Program-made: the position numbers and the translations under genes
The notes under the pieces: model-generated
What the model was told of the DNA's origin: nothing
The model's database searches: none
Seen by the model: only the letters and a program-made list of their open reading frames with translations
IMG/VR virus record: IMGVR_UViG_3300022939_002825
Span: 1 to 34,814 of that record
Direction: 5' to 3' (one strand)
Source of the DNA: a virus
Length of the DNA: 34,814 bases
Shown here: in pieces, positions 15,417 to 22,779 of the stretch
How positions within the stretch are numbered: the stretch's first letter is position 1
Layout of the letters: the number at the start of each line of letters is the position of its first letter

Positions 15417-16508
15417 TTATTTTTTTTTTGAGCTAAGGATTGTTCCTAGTGAGTGTGATAGCCTATTGATGCTTTCTCTTGCTGGGCGTCCTGCGTCTTC
15501 CATTCCGCCTCCTGCTGCGGGTGCTGTGGCAAACTCATCTCCGCCTGCTTCCATACCTGCTTCCATACCTGGTTCAGCTGGCATCTCTGCTCCCATTTCA
15601 GCTCCGCCCTCAAGTGGTTCCATCTCGCCTTCTGGCGCTGGTTCGGCACCCATCTCTTGAGGTGCTGCGCCGCCTTCGCCTGTTAACAAGGATACTCCTT
15701 GTGTTAGTGCGCCTCTTGATGCCTCTAGTGCTTGATATAGTGCTTCTAATGTGGGTTTTACTGATTGCTGGAATTGATCCGCCTGCTCTTGTCCAAGTTC
15801 ATCACGGATTGCGTCTGTTAGTTTCAACATACTTTCTGATTGCATCTCAGCAGTATCCTGTAACCATTTGCCTACTGTATCTACAAGTTCTTTCGCTGCC
15901 ATTACAAGTTCAGCTTGCTCTTGTGCACCTTCAGCTAATCTTGAACCGTTGGTGTACATAATGCCTTCGCCTCTTAGAGAATTTACGGCATCTTTGGCGT
16001 GTTTGCCTGCTTGCTGTCCTGAGGATTTTGTTCTAACTTTGAACTTTTTCTTAGGTTGCATTTGCTTAGTTCTATATCTATCAATAGCGTCATCAGCAGC
16101 ATCTACAGTATTATCAACTCCTCTGCCTACTCTTTTTACGCCTTTCTTAGCAAGCTTCATACCTGGAGTAATGACATTGTCATCAACCCATTGTTGCCCT
16201 TTTCTTAGTGCTTTACCTATACCAAGGTCCACTGTTGAAGTACGTTCTGAGATATGATTTCTCTCACTAAGAGCAGCATTTAAAACATCCAAATACATTT
16301 TGTTTCTTTGGTAGTCTTCGTTTCGTATTGTAGCATCAAAACTTTCTGTAGTTTCAATGTCACGCAAACTTGTTCTCACTTTATTGCGAGCATCTTGTAA
16401 CTGCTCTAAAGTAAATGCCTCTAAATCAATCTTTTGGCCGAAGGTTTTAGCTAGAGTTTCATTTAGCTGTGCAGCAGTTTTTGGTTTCGAAATCTCTTGT
16501 AGTTTCAT
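15417..16508 (-). CDS. Late structural-type protein with capsid-targeting-like N-terminus
   Basis: 363 residues. The start MKLQEISKPKTAAQLNETL fits the short N-terminal motif of this gene cluster. Residues about 38-82 (EQLQDARNKVRTSLRDIE to MYLDVLNAALSER) form a helical unit that I associate with virion or head-core proteins of marine T4-like phages. A basic stretch (KMQPKKKFKVRTKS, about 150-165) and a Gly/Ala/Glu/Pro-rich low-complexity C-terminus (about 285-340) follow. It ends in SSKKK at an A10 tract. A late motif at 16538-16544 lies 30 bases upstream. Virion location is inferred. Confidence 0.72.
   Translation of the reverse strand: MKLQEISKPKTAAQLNETLAKTFGQKIDLEAFTLEQLQDARNKVRTSLRDIETTESFDATIRNEDYQRNKMYLDVLNAALSERNHISERTSTVDLGIGKALRKGQQWVDDNVITPGMKLAKKGVKRVGRGVDNTVDAADDAIDRYRTKQMQPKKKFKVRTKSSGQQAGKHAKDAVNSLRGEGIMYTNGSRLAEGAQEQAELVMAAKELVDTVGKWLQDTAEMQSESMLKLTDAIRDELGQEQADQFQQSVKPTLEALYQALEASRGALTQGVSLLTGEGGAAPQEMGAEPAPEGEMEPLEGGAEMGAEMPAEPGMEAGMEAGGDEFATAPAAGGGMEDAGRPARESINRLSHSLGTILSSKKK
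15420..15429 (-). other. A10 slippery tract at the end of the 15417-16508 gene
   Basis: On the minus strand the codons read TCA AAA AAA AAA TAA. The run of ten A residues contains overlapping A-AAA-AAA heptamers, which favour -1 slippage by ribosomes or RNA polymerase. The -1 frame continues (ATA ATT TCT GAA GAA) straight into the 15396-14956 ORF. A homopolymer sequencing error would look the same. Confidence 0.6.
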
Positions 16509-16537
16509 GATTACTCATCCTAATAATATATTTTATT

Positions 16538-16544
16538 TATTTAT
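16538..16544 (-). promoter_or_regulatory. T4-type late promoter motif
   Basis: Minus strand AGATAAATAAATAAAATA. Two overlapping ATAAATA cores lie about 30 bases before the 16508 start. Confidence 0.5.
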
Positions 16545-16546
16545 CT

Positions 16547-16969
16547 TTACGCTAATATTATTTCTTTAATCTGCTGTTTAGCATGAGCAGTGAGTGCCTC
16601 AGATAGTTCTAATCTCGTAGTAATAGTTAATGTCTTATCTGGATTATCGGAATGTGCCAATGAGTTTTTATAAAATCTACTATCTAGTTCATGCTTCTCA
16701 ATTAGCTTATCTAATTCTTTGATTTTAGATATGTGTTCTAAGTTGTTCGTTATTCGTGCTCTAACAAAAGCAAGAGCTGCTGCTCTTGTCCATGTTTCTT
16801 CTATTACACGATCCCGCTCAACATCTATAACATAATAACCTGCCTCAATTGGCATAATCTCATAACCGCCCACACGAATATTATTATTGATCTTGACTGG
16901 AATAGTTGATAGCATTTTAGATTTATTAATGAGTGAAAAGATTTGTTCAACGATGTGTTTATTGTACAT
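16547..16969 (-). CDS. Unknown helical phage protein
   Basis: 140 residues with no recognised family. A central strand region (VGGYEIMPIEAGYYVIDVERDRV) is followed by long helices (AAALAFVRARI...HISKIKELDKLIEKHEL...). The N-terminus MYNKHIVEQIFSLINKSKM is helical and unlike the targeting motif of the neighbours. It overlaps the upstream 68-residue gene by 11 bases. Position inside the late cassette suggests a virion or morphogenesis role, without further evidence. Confidence 0.65.
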   Translation of the reverse strand: MYNKHIVEQIFSLINKSKMLSTIPVKINNNIRVGGYEIMPIEAGYYVIDVERDRVIEETWTRAAALAFVRARITNNLEHISKIKELDKLIEKHELDSRFYKNSLAHSDNPDKTLTITTRLELSEALTAHAKQQIKEIILA

Positions 16970-17165
16970 TTTTCCTTACTGAAACGAGTCCACCTTCAAC
17001 AATACGTTTGACTAGGGATTTCCTAATCAAATCATTTAAAACAACTTGCTCATGATCATTGAAGAAAGTCAATAAAACATTATGCTCAGGCATTCTGTCT
17101 AGGAGAGCACTTTCTTCATTATTAACGTAGATACTAAATTCGCCTAGTAGCTCATTCAGTCTCAT
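16959..17165 (-). CDS. Small protein with capsid-targeting-like N-terminus
   Basis: 68 residues beginning MRLNELLGEFSIYVNNEES. The first ten residues fit the M-(K/R)-hydrophobic-x-(E/D)-hydrophobic pattern shared in this cluster. The rest (LLTFFNDHEQVVLNDLIRKSLVKRIVEGG) looks like a small helical, possibly winged-helix-like unit with a basic end. The start overlaps the stop of the 99-residue gene by 4 bases. Function unknown. Confidence 0.6.
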   Translation of the reverse strand: MRLNELLGEFSIYVNNEESALLDRMPEHNVLLTFFNDHEQVVLNDLIRKSLVKRIVEGGLVSVRKNVQ

Positions 17166-17461
17166 ATCACGTTAACTTTTGTCCCGGCTTTTAGTCCTTG
17201 CTGAGCGCCAGGGCCGGATGCCTTTGTGTTTATTGTTACGTTGCCTTGCTTGTCAGTAGATGCAGCTCCTGGTTTCTTTGGATCCTTAGGTATGTTCATT
17301 GTCACCTTTGTTTTAGGATCAACCACTGTAGTAGCTTTGGGATCATCTTTGACGACTTGCATTTGCTTAGGTCCGTTAGCATTGCCAGGACCAGTAGGAG
17401 GTGTGGGCGGTGTGGGGCCCATTTCTAATAACGGCTCTTGTGTAATATCTGATATTCTCAT
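17162..17461 (-). CDS. Small Pro/Gly/Lys-rich late protein
   Basis: 99 residues: MRISDITQEPLLEMGPTPP, then low-complexity Pro/Thr/Gly and Lys-rich sequence, ending in a strand-like segment (GLKAGTKVNVI). The N-terminus again fits the shared short motif. No domain is recognised. It is coupled by a 4-base overlap to the next gene and lies 8 bases after the basic 93-residue protein gene. Confidence 0.6.
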   Translation of the reverse strand: MRISDITQEPLLEMGPTPPTPPTGPGNANGPKQMQVVKDDPKATTVVDPKTKVTMNIPKDPKKPGAASTDKQGNVTINTKASGPGAQQGLKAGTKVNVI

Positions 17462-17469
17462 ATTATTCC

Positions 17470-17751
17470 TTAGTGTTTGTTGAGCCGTTGTACTCGTTTA
17501 GAAGCAGGATTTACTCGTTTGGTTTTTTGTGCTTTACGCATCATACGAGCGCCTTGCTTAGATTTAGTCTTTCTCAGAGACATTCGTTTTTTGATATCAA
17601 TAGGAGCATAGCATTGTGACATAGAAGTAACAACTCTACCATTGCGTTTGCCACCTGAACATCGATATTTTCTTACAACTTGTTTTCCGGATCGAGCCCA
17701 AACTTGTTTTTCGTTTATCTCGATATCCTCTAATAATTCTTGTACTTGCAT
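17470..17751 (-). CDS. Very basic protein with capsid-targeting-like N-terminus
   Basis: 93 residues. MQVQELLEDIEINEKQVWAR is acidic at the start, a layout like an N-terminal propeptide. The rest is strongly basic with two Cys (KYRCSGGKRNGRVV, SQCYAPIDIKKR, then many Lys/Arg/Met). It should bind nucleic acid and would be a good candidate for an internal head protein packaged with DNA. The ATG lies 5 bases after a CTAAATA late motif with no ribosome-binding site, so the mRNA may be leaderless. Confidence 0.7.
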   Translation of the reverse strand: MQVQELLEDIEINEKQVWARSGKQVVRKYRCSGGKRNGRVVTSMSQCYAPIDIKKRMSLRKTKSKQGARMMRKAQKTKRVNPASKRVQRLNKH

Positions 17752-17756
17752 ACAAG

Positions 17757-17763
17757 TATTTAG
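17757..17763 (-). promoter_or_regulatory. T4-type late promoter motif close to a start codon
   Basis: Minus strand GACTAAATACTTGTATG. CTAAATA overlaps the stop of the upstream gene and ends only 5 bases before the next ATG (17751). Confidence 0.5.
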
Positions 17764-18152
17764 TCGATATGTCTAAAAGTTATATTTTTCTTTCGAGAGT
17801 CTTTTGTTAACATAACTGCTTGATCTATCTCTGCTGTTTCATCTAGTCCTAATGTAACAGGAACAAAATCAAAATCTTCTTTAAACATATCAGTCGTAAT
17901 AGGAGTATCTCTTTCATCTTCAAATGTTATAACCCAATACTTCTGCTTACCTTTAAAGTTAACACCAAAGCCTAGTGTAGAAATTCCTCCGTGTTTTAGT
18001 TCAATTTTTGTAGGGGTTAGGTTAGCTCTTAAAGATGCTGTTTGGATTAGTGTATTTAAATTTGATTGTTGTGCGTATTCTTTTTGATTATCATCGCCTC
18101 GACGGGCGTTTGTATTTGTAACGTCAATAAGTGTTAGTATTTGTGTTCTCAT
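17760..18152 (-). CDS. Unknown late protein
   Basis: 130 residues if started at the ATG 18152-18150 (MRTQILTLIDVTNTNARRGD). A longer frame upstream (to 18188) would run back into the terminator hairpin and is unlikely. The protein has mixed strands and helices (KIELKHGGISTLGFGVNFKG, KYWVITFEDERDT). No family is recognised. Its ATG is 5 bases after a TTAAATA late motif, again without a ribosome-binding site. Confidence 0.65.
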   Translation of the reverse strand: MRTQILTLIDVTNTNARRGDDNQKEYAQQSNLNTLIQTASLRANLTPTKIELKHGGISTLGFGVNFKGKQKYWVITFEDERDTPITTDMFKEDFDFVPVTLGLDETAEIDQAVMLTKDSRKKNITFRHID

Positions 18153-18157
18153 ACTAC

Positions 18158-18164
18158 TATTTAA
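18158..18164 (-). promoter_or_regulatory. T4-type late promoter-like motif
   Basis: Minus strand ACTTAAATAGTAGTATG, just after the terminator at 18173-18205 and 5 bases before the start codon. TTAAATA is a weaker match to the late element. Confidence 0.4.
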
Positions 18165-18172
18165 GTAGAAGT

Positions 18173-18205
18173 AAAAAAAGCACCGCAAAAAACGGTGCTC
18201 TTTTT
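18173..18205 (-). terminator. Rho-independent terminator after the 157-residue gene
   Basis: Minus strand AGCACCG, a 7-base loop TTTTTTG, CGGTGCT, then a run of T. The flanks (TTTTT and AAAAAAA) make it usable in both directions. It isolates the 18227-18700 gene as a single transcription unit. Confidence 0.88.
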
Positions 18206-18226
18206 ACAGTGGGTTAAATCCCTATC

Positions 18227-18700
18227 TTAGTGAAGTGGAGCGAAGTAAGCAACGATTGTAGCGGAACCACCAGCTTCGGCAGCAGCATCGTCAATGTTTG
18301 GTTCGCCAGTTGTTTGGCAGCGGAACCACATCTCGCCCAGTGTTGAACCACCAGCAGCCTCAATCTTGTCTTTGATGGGAAGTCCATCAGGAGTACCAAG
18401 AGCGGCAATTGTTACTGTATCTACTGGCAATGGATCAGCACCATCTGCATATGGATGTCCATTTGGGTAACCTGTTACAGGTGTAAAGATGTTAGTAGCT
18501 GAGGCAGTTTGTGTAGCAGACTTGCCTTGAGCCATAGTCATCTTATTCATAAAGACCCAAATATCATCATATGTCATAGCCGATTTTACGAAACGAACGA
18601 TTAGTTCGCGTCCTACATCAGCTTGGTTATTAGTAAGAGTTTTATAATTATCAGCATACCCCCACCCGTGATGGGTTGTATAATTCATTAAATCAGCCAT
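18227..18700 (-). CDS. Probable abundant late structural protein (unrecognised)
   Basis: 157 residues beginning MADLMNYTTHHGWGYADNYK, rich in Gly, Ala, Thr and Pro, with a Gly/Pro loop region (TPVTGYPNGHPYADGADPLP) and a strand-like C-terminus. No family is recognised. Expression signals are strong: a CTAAATA late promoter motif, an ideal TTAAGGAG ribosome-binding site, and its own intrinsic terminator. That pattern fits a highly made virion component such as a head decoration or tail protein (inference). It lacks the targeting-like N-terminus of its neighbours. Confidence 0.72.
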   Translation of the reverse strand: MADLMNYTTHHGWGYADNYKTLTNNQADVGRELIVRFVKSAMTYDDIWVFMNKMTMAQGKSATQTASATNIFTPVTGYPNGHPYADGADPLPVDTVTIAALGTPDGLPIKDKIEAAGGSTLGEMWFRCQTTGEPNIDDAAAEAGGSATIVAYFAPLH

Positions 18701-18731
18701 TTTTCATTCTCCTTAAAAATGTTTCTAATAT

Positions 18732-18738
18732 TATTTAG
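18732..18738 (-). promoter_or_regulatory. T4-type late promoter motif
   Basis: Minus strand GGCTAAATAATATTAG. CTAAATA overlaps the stop codon of the 290-residue gene and lies 31 bases upstream of the 18700 start. Confidence 0.65.
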
Positions 18739-19607
18739 CCATTTTTTGATTTTAAAGCTCGCTTATGTAGATTTCGTAACATCTGAACTTCAGCTGGTCC
18801 AGCATCTATGATATCACTTATAATCTCAAATAACGGATGATACGAGCTGACTAAGTGGCTTGGTATTGATTTACCTTCCCTAGCATGGCGTAGGAACATC
18901 ATGAGCTGCCCTAGTTTATTTCCTTCTACGCCTAACCTTCTATATAACATAAACTCTTTAGGAGTTGTAGTTATATCAGGTGTGCTTTGTGCAGGCTCTG
19001 TATCTGTAACTCGTGAGCTTTCTAAATCGTTATCTGCGACTAGCTTGCTAAAATCATCTATAATATCGCTATTTCGTAGTTTAGCTCGTAAAGCATATAA
19101 TAATTTAGTAGCAATATTTTTTTGAGCCTCTCTAGACTCTTTGCTGTAACGCCCAATATAGCGTCTCAATTCGCTATAATCTTTATTGTTTATGTTTAAT
19201 CCATTCTCTATACGAATGAACATTTGTTGTGTTGAAGACGGAGTTCCTACACTCATACGAGCTATATATTGTGTAACCTCTCGAGCAGGAAAAGCACTCA
19301 AACCTTGCTGCCTTCGAGCAGATCCTGGATCTTTTAGTTTTCCTATAGCTTCGTCATCGCCTTGAATAAAATATATGTAATTGTATAAGTCTGTTCCGCT
19401 TGGGCGAAATGCCTTATAACTGTGATGTTTTGTTTTAGATGCATACTTATGAACAAAACTTGAATATCTTGGGTAATGTTTCATCAGTTCCATACTAAGA
19501 AGTATAAGATACATTCGTTCACAACAATCACTATAAGTGAGAGATCTCTGATTTAGAGAGTCTCTAATCATTTTAGATTCATGCAATTCTTTTATAAATT
19601 CCATCAT
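18735..19607 (-). CDS. Unknown helical protein with T4 Alt-like N-terminal peptide
   Basis: 290 residues. The start MMEFIKELHESKMIRD recalls the capsid-targeting peptide of the T4 Alt protein (MELITELFDE as I remember it), so packaging in the head is plausible. The body is helical with no catalytic motif I can name. A Thr/Pro-rich linker (about 200-215) separates two halves. The Alt ADP-ribosyltransferase motif is not seen. It overlaps the ligase-like gene by 4 bases (ATGA), so it belongs to the same translational unit as the nucleotidyltransferase/ligase pair. Confidence 0.7.
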   Translation of the reverse strand: MMEFIKELHESKMIRDSLNQRSLTYSDCCERMYLILLSMELMKHYPRYSSFVHKYASKTKHHSYKAFRPSGTDLYNYIYFIQGDDEAIGKLKDPGSARRQQGLSAFPAREVTQYIARMSVGTPSSTQQMFIRIENGLNINNKDYSELRRYIGRYSKESREAQKNIATKLLYALRAKLRNSDIIDDFSKLVADNDLESSRVTDTEPAQSTPDITTTPKEFMLYRRLGVEGNKLGQLMMFLRHAREGKSIPSHLVSSYHPLFEIISDIIDAGPAEVQMLRNLHKRALKSKNG

Positions 19608-20764
19608 CGTTCTATTGCTCTGTTTGCTGCTGTAAATCCTGCTCTATTAACTAACTTAATAGGACCTTCAGGATGAGATAATACATAGCCTTCACCTCCT
19701 GGAGTATCACCAATAGATGCTTTGACATCAGCGTCTTGCTTGTCAAACTGATCTATAATATGATCCTTTACAACTTGTATTTCTCTTACTATTTTCCATA
19801 GTGCTGTAAATCCTGCTTTGTTGTTTTGAATATAATCTCGCATTCTCTCTTGCTTTGGTGCGCTAACTTTACTACTGGCTAGCCAATCAAGAAAGTCGCC
19901 CCCCAAGTCATTCATATTAGAACCAACTTTACTGTTTGTGTATGTGTAGAAGACAGAAGGCAAATCTGATATTTTTAGCCCTTGTAATGTTTCTCTTTTT
20001 AGCAAAGAATCAATAGCTTTACCATGCTGATTGATATGAGCTTGTAACTGCTTTATTTCATCGTTCTTTACTTTTGGAGATTTTTGTACAACGACTGGAG
20101 GGAATATCAATGCCTCTCCGTCACCAAAATAAGCATTGGGATCAATGCTTAATGGTGATTCAGTGCCATCCTCACTAACCTCATTGTGTATAACTACGCC
20201 TGTTTTAGAACGAGCGATGCGTTGCCCTAACTCACTCTTGACAGGTATAGTATATGTTACAATATTTGGTGTGAAGACAAAGTTACCGTCTACGACTTTT
20301 GGCGTATCAAAGTACAGCAAGTCACCCTTGAAGTATCCAGTATGATCCGGTGGAACTACTGATTGAAAGCTATCAAATATATTCTTCATATTACGGGCAA
20401 ACTTGGCATAACCATCTGGAACTTCCTGTCCTTTGCTCAACTTCCTGTTTACCAACATTTTTTCTAATTCTCTGCCTGATTTGCTTTTGCCGTCGTATCC
20501 CTTCGCACCAAAACCCGACTTGTCTGTTAGCACAAACTTACCAGTAACTTCGTCACGTCCAAATATGATAGCAGGAGATCCGTCCCACTTTATAGTGACA
20601 TCCTCATGTCCTCCGTTAGCTAAATTCTTAAGGCTTTCTAGAGCACGAATTGCTCCCTGAGATCCCTCCCAGAACACAACGTCTTCGGCGTGTTGGATTC
20701 TTGCGCCTTCCATTAGTAACTCATCTTCTAATAGTAAAGATTCACTAAATTCAAAAAACCTCAT
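19604..20764 (-). CDS. DNA/RNA-ligase-like covalent nucleotidyltransferase
   Basis: 386 residues. The motif order of the ligase/capping-enzyme superfamily can be traced. Motif I is IKWDGSPAIIFG with Lys 59 as the expected AMP-accepting residue. Then come FKGDLLYFD (about 146-153, motif III-like), GEGYVLSHPEG (Glu 358, motif IV-like) and IKLVNR (Lys 370, motif V-like). The distance between motifs III and IV is long (about 200 residues), so an insert or different fold detail is likely. The N-terminus MRFFEFSESLLLEDELLMEG fits the packaged-protein motif, with possible LxE-type cleavage sites. It overlaps the Pol-beta-type gene upstream by 4 bases. Role probably joining or repair of nucleic acid ends; substrate unknown. 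Confidence 0.7.
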   Translation of the reverse strand: MRFFEFSESLLLEDELLMEGARIQHAEDVVFWEGSQGAIRALESLKNLANGGHEDVTIKWDGSPAIIFGRDEVTGKFVLTDKSGFGAKGYDGKSKSGRELEKMLVNRKLSKGQEVPDGYAKFARNMKNIFDSFQSVVPPDHTGYFKGDLLYFDTPKVVDGNFVFTPNIVTYTIPVKSELGQRIARSKTGVVIHNEVSEDGTESPLSIDPNAYFGDGEALIFPPVVVQKSPKVKNDEIKQLQAHINQHGKAIDSLLKRETLQGLKISDLPSVFYTYTNSKVGSNMNDLGGDFLDWLASSKVSAPKQERMRDYIQNNKAGFTALWKIVREIQVVKDHIIDQFDKQDADVKASIGDTPGGEGYVLSHPEGPIKLVNRAGFTAANRAIER

Positions 20765-21504
20765 AAGCCAGCCGCTGCCTTCATTTGTTCTAGCTCGTCA
20801 TAGTGCTTGCTCTCTTGTAGAGATAAGCCCTCTTTAGCAAACGCATCACGAGCGTCAGCTACGAGCTTCTCAGCATCAGGCATTACTTTTACTTTAGCCC
20901 ACATAGCCTCAACTGAATCTAAATCTTCAGCTCTGCCATTTGGTCCTAGTAATTTCTTTGCTATCTCGGCTGGGTTTTGTGATATAAGTTCTCGAGTTTC
21001 TCTGTTAACTAATCCTTTTTGAAAGCTCCACATCATTCCTTTAGCTTTAGCAATAGATGCCATCATTAGATGTCTATGCTTTCCTTTGAATGGAGAGTCA
21101 GATGCTATACCTTTCATGCTCCATCTCATCCAATCTTGATCTCCAAACATCAGATCGGTTTGAACAAAACCGTTGCTTTCGTCGCCACGGATAGGAGTCT
21201 TGAAACTAATATTGACACCAAACTTCTTTATCCATTGTTTAGGATCTAGATTGCGCTCATTAACCCAAGCCATAAGTTTGTTGTAAATCTCTTCCTTATC
21301 TTTTGGATTAACAGCTATATCTAAATCACCTGAAGTGTCTTTTATTCCTGTTGTGCCTAGTTTGAAGTCTTGGTGAGGAACACCTGTTAACTTCTCTAGC
21401 CAAGCTAGGGTAGGTTCAACATCTGCTCTGTTGATTCTTTGTGTTCCACCTTCGCCAGTCCAAATGTTGCCGCCTTCATTTATTATCACGCCGTTTGCTT
21501 TCAA
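20761..21504 (-). CDS. Pol-beta-type nucleotidyltransferase
   Basis: 247 residues. The signature is LGTTGIKDTSGDLDIAV (about 49-65), a G(S/T)...SGDxD loop with metal-binding Asp 60 and Asp 62, followed by a third carboxylate in VQTDLMF (Asp 117). This is the catalytic triad layout of the Pol-beta/MNT nucleotidyltransferase superfamily, which transfers nucleotides to DNA, RNA, proteins or small molecules. The N-terminus MKANGVIINEGG is weakly like the targeting motif. It is sandwiched between a small protein gene (29-base overlap) and the ligase-like gene (ATGA overlap), so the three are translated together. Substrate cannot be told. Confidence 0.75.
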   Translation of the reverse strand: MKANGVIINEGGNIWTGEGGTQRINRADVEPTLAWLEKLTGVPHQDFKLGTTGIKDTSGDLDIAVNPKDKEEIYNKLMAWVNERNLDPKQWIKKFGVNISFKTPIRGDESNGFVQTDLMFGDQDWMRWSMKGIASDSPFKGKHRHLMMASIAKAKGMMWSFQKGLVNRETRELISQNPAEIAKKLLGPNGRAEDLDSVEAMWAKVKVMPDAEKLVADARDAFAKEGLSLQESKHYDELEQMKAAAGL

Positions 21505-21739
21505 TTATTTTATCTACGCCTCTCTTAAATTTGCGAGGATCACCTGAGCGTATGCTATTGAAAAACCTACGCTCAAGCTCATTAGCAGTCTGTTCATCAT
21601 ACGTTTCATAAATCTTTTTGAATAGATTTATACTGCTGTTTATAATATTGTTGGCTGTGCTCTCGATGAGATGATCCGTATTACGGTTCCTTGCCATTTC
21701 GTTTAGTTCTTGTAATATAGAACGAGTCTGCTTTTTCAT
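21476..21739 (-). CDS. Small helical protein, first gene of the nucleotidyltransferase operon
   Basis: 87 residues, helical and charged: MKKQTRSILQELNEMARNRN, then a middle helix (NSSINLFKKIYETYDEQ) and a basic tail (KFKRGVDKIIESKRRDNK). SILQELNEMA is like the shared N-terminal motif moved seven residues in. The ATG is preceded by TAGGAATA and a late motif (21758-21764). No family is recognised. Its 3' end overlaps the nucleotidyltransferase gene by 29 bases. Confidence 0.65.
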   Translation of the reverse strand: MKKQTRSILQELNEMARNRNTDHLIESTANNIINSSINLFKKIYETYDEQTANELERRFFNSIRSGDPRKFKRGVDKIIESKRRDNK

Positions 21740-21757
21740 ATGCGTATTCCTATAATA

Positions 21758-21764
21758 TATTTAT
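21758..21764 (-). promoter_or_regulatory. T4-type late promoter motif for the nucleotidyltransferase operon
   Basis: Minus strand TTGATAAATATATTATAGG. The core touches the prs stop codon and lies 19 bases before the 21739 start. Confidence 0.6.
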
Positions 21765-22714
21765 CAACTAAACAAACTTGAGATGCTCTCCTCGTTCGTT
21801 ACTCTACGCATAGCTTCGCCAAATACTTCAGCAACTGTAATCTGTCGTATCTTTGTTATTTCTTTTGGGCAGCGATCTGATATAGTATCTGTTATAACAA
21901 GCTCTGTTAGCAATGATTCTTGTACTTTTTGACATGCCTGTTTAGATAATACTCCGTGTGTAATATACGCACGAACTGACAATGCACCTTCATCCATAAT
22001 AGCTTGAGCAGCATTACAAAGAGTGCCGCCTGAATCAACAATATCATCTACTAGGATTGCGTGTTTGCCTTCAACTTCACCAATGAGATTCATTACCTCA
22101 GACACTCCAGCTTTGGGTCTTCGTTTATCTACTACAGCAATCTCTCCGTTGAAGCAATCCGCAAACTTACGAGCACGAACAGCCCCGCCAGCATCTGGTG
22201 ATACAAACACTAAGTTTGATTCTGAATCATCAACATCAAATAGATTGAGAGTTTTTTTGATGTCCTTTACAAAGACTAGCCTACTAGTCAAATCATCTAC
22301 AGGAATGTCAAAGAAGCCTTGGATCTGCCCTGCGTGTAAGTCCATAGTGAGCACTCTATTAGCGCCTGCTGTAGTAAGCAAGTTGGCTACTAGCTTTGCT
22401 GTAATGGGCGTTCTGCTTGCTGATTTGCGGTCCTGCCTAGCATATGGGAAGTATGGAATAACTGCTGTAATCCGTTTAGCCGACGAGCGTTTTGCTGCGT
22501 CAATCATAATGAGCAGTTCCATTAGGTTATCATTTACAGGAGTGTTAGTGGATTGGATTATAAATACATCCCGTCCTCTGATGTTCTCTTCAAAGGATAC
22601 TTGGACTTCGCCATCTGCGAACTTGGAAATTGTGCTGGGTAGTATTGGAACGAAACAGTGTTCAGCTATTCCGTCGGACAGTCTCTTGTTTGAATTGCCT
22701 GCGATGATTTTCAT
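21764..22714 (-). CDS. prs: Ribose-phosphate pyrophosphokinase
   Basis: 316 residues, the normal bacterial length. Recognised by SKFADGEVQVSFEENIRG, QSTNTPVNDNLMELL, PYFPYARQDRK, the metal-binding DLHAGQIQGFF and the PRPP loop ILVDDIVDSGGTL. It makes phosphoribosyl pyrophosphate from ribose 5-phosphate and ATP for purine, pyrimidine and NAD synthesis in the cytoplasm. With NrdAB it should raise the deoxynucleotide supply. TAAGGAGA precedes the ATG. The promoter region is unusual, with sigma70 boxes, a late motif and a 9-bp palindrome together. Confidence 0.96.
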   Translation of the reverse strand: MKIIAGNSNKRLSDGIAEHCFVPILPSTISKFADGEVQVSFEENIRGRDVFIIQSTNTPVNDNLMELLIMIDAAKRSSAKRITAVIPYFPYARQDRKSASRTPITAKLVANLLTTAGANRVLTMDLHAGQIQGFFDIPVDDLTSRLVFVKDIKKTLNLFDVDDSESNLVFVSPDAGGAVRARKFADCFNGEIAVVDKRRPKAGVSEVMNLIGEVEGKHAILVDDIVDSGGTLCNAAQAIMDEGALSVRAYITHGVLSKQACQKVQESLLTELVITDTISDRCPKEITKIRQITVAEVFGEAMRRVTNEESISSLFS

Positions 22715-22730
22715 ATTCTCCTTAAGGTTA

Positions 22731-22752
22731 GGGTATAATTTTCATTATACCC
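22731..22752. repeat. Perfect 9-bp inverted repeat at the prs -10 box (possible operator)
   Basis: GGGTATAAT (22731-22739), TTTC, ATTATACCC (22744-22752). One arm is the prs -10 box itself and the other lies around the expected start site, so a dimeric regulator could cover the promoter. Confidence 0.55.
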
Positions 22753-22772
22753 TATTTATAAGGATTTGTCAA
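22744..22772 (-). promoter_or_regulatory. prs promoter: sigma70 boxes with an embedded late motif
   Basis: Minus strand TTGACA (22772-22767), a 17-base spacer and TATAAT (22749-22744). The spacer contains a full TATAAATA (22760-22753), the T4 late consensus. This would allow both early and late transcription of prs. Confidence 0.8.
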
Positions 22773-22779
22773 GCAAAAA

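Noticed and set aside
15479-15961. Plus-strand Leu-rich ORF (160 codons) over the 363-residue gene
   Set aside because: Its leucine-rich composition is what the opposite strand of a Gln/Glu/Ala-rich coding region gives; no ribosome-binding site.
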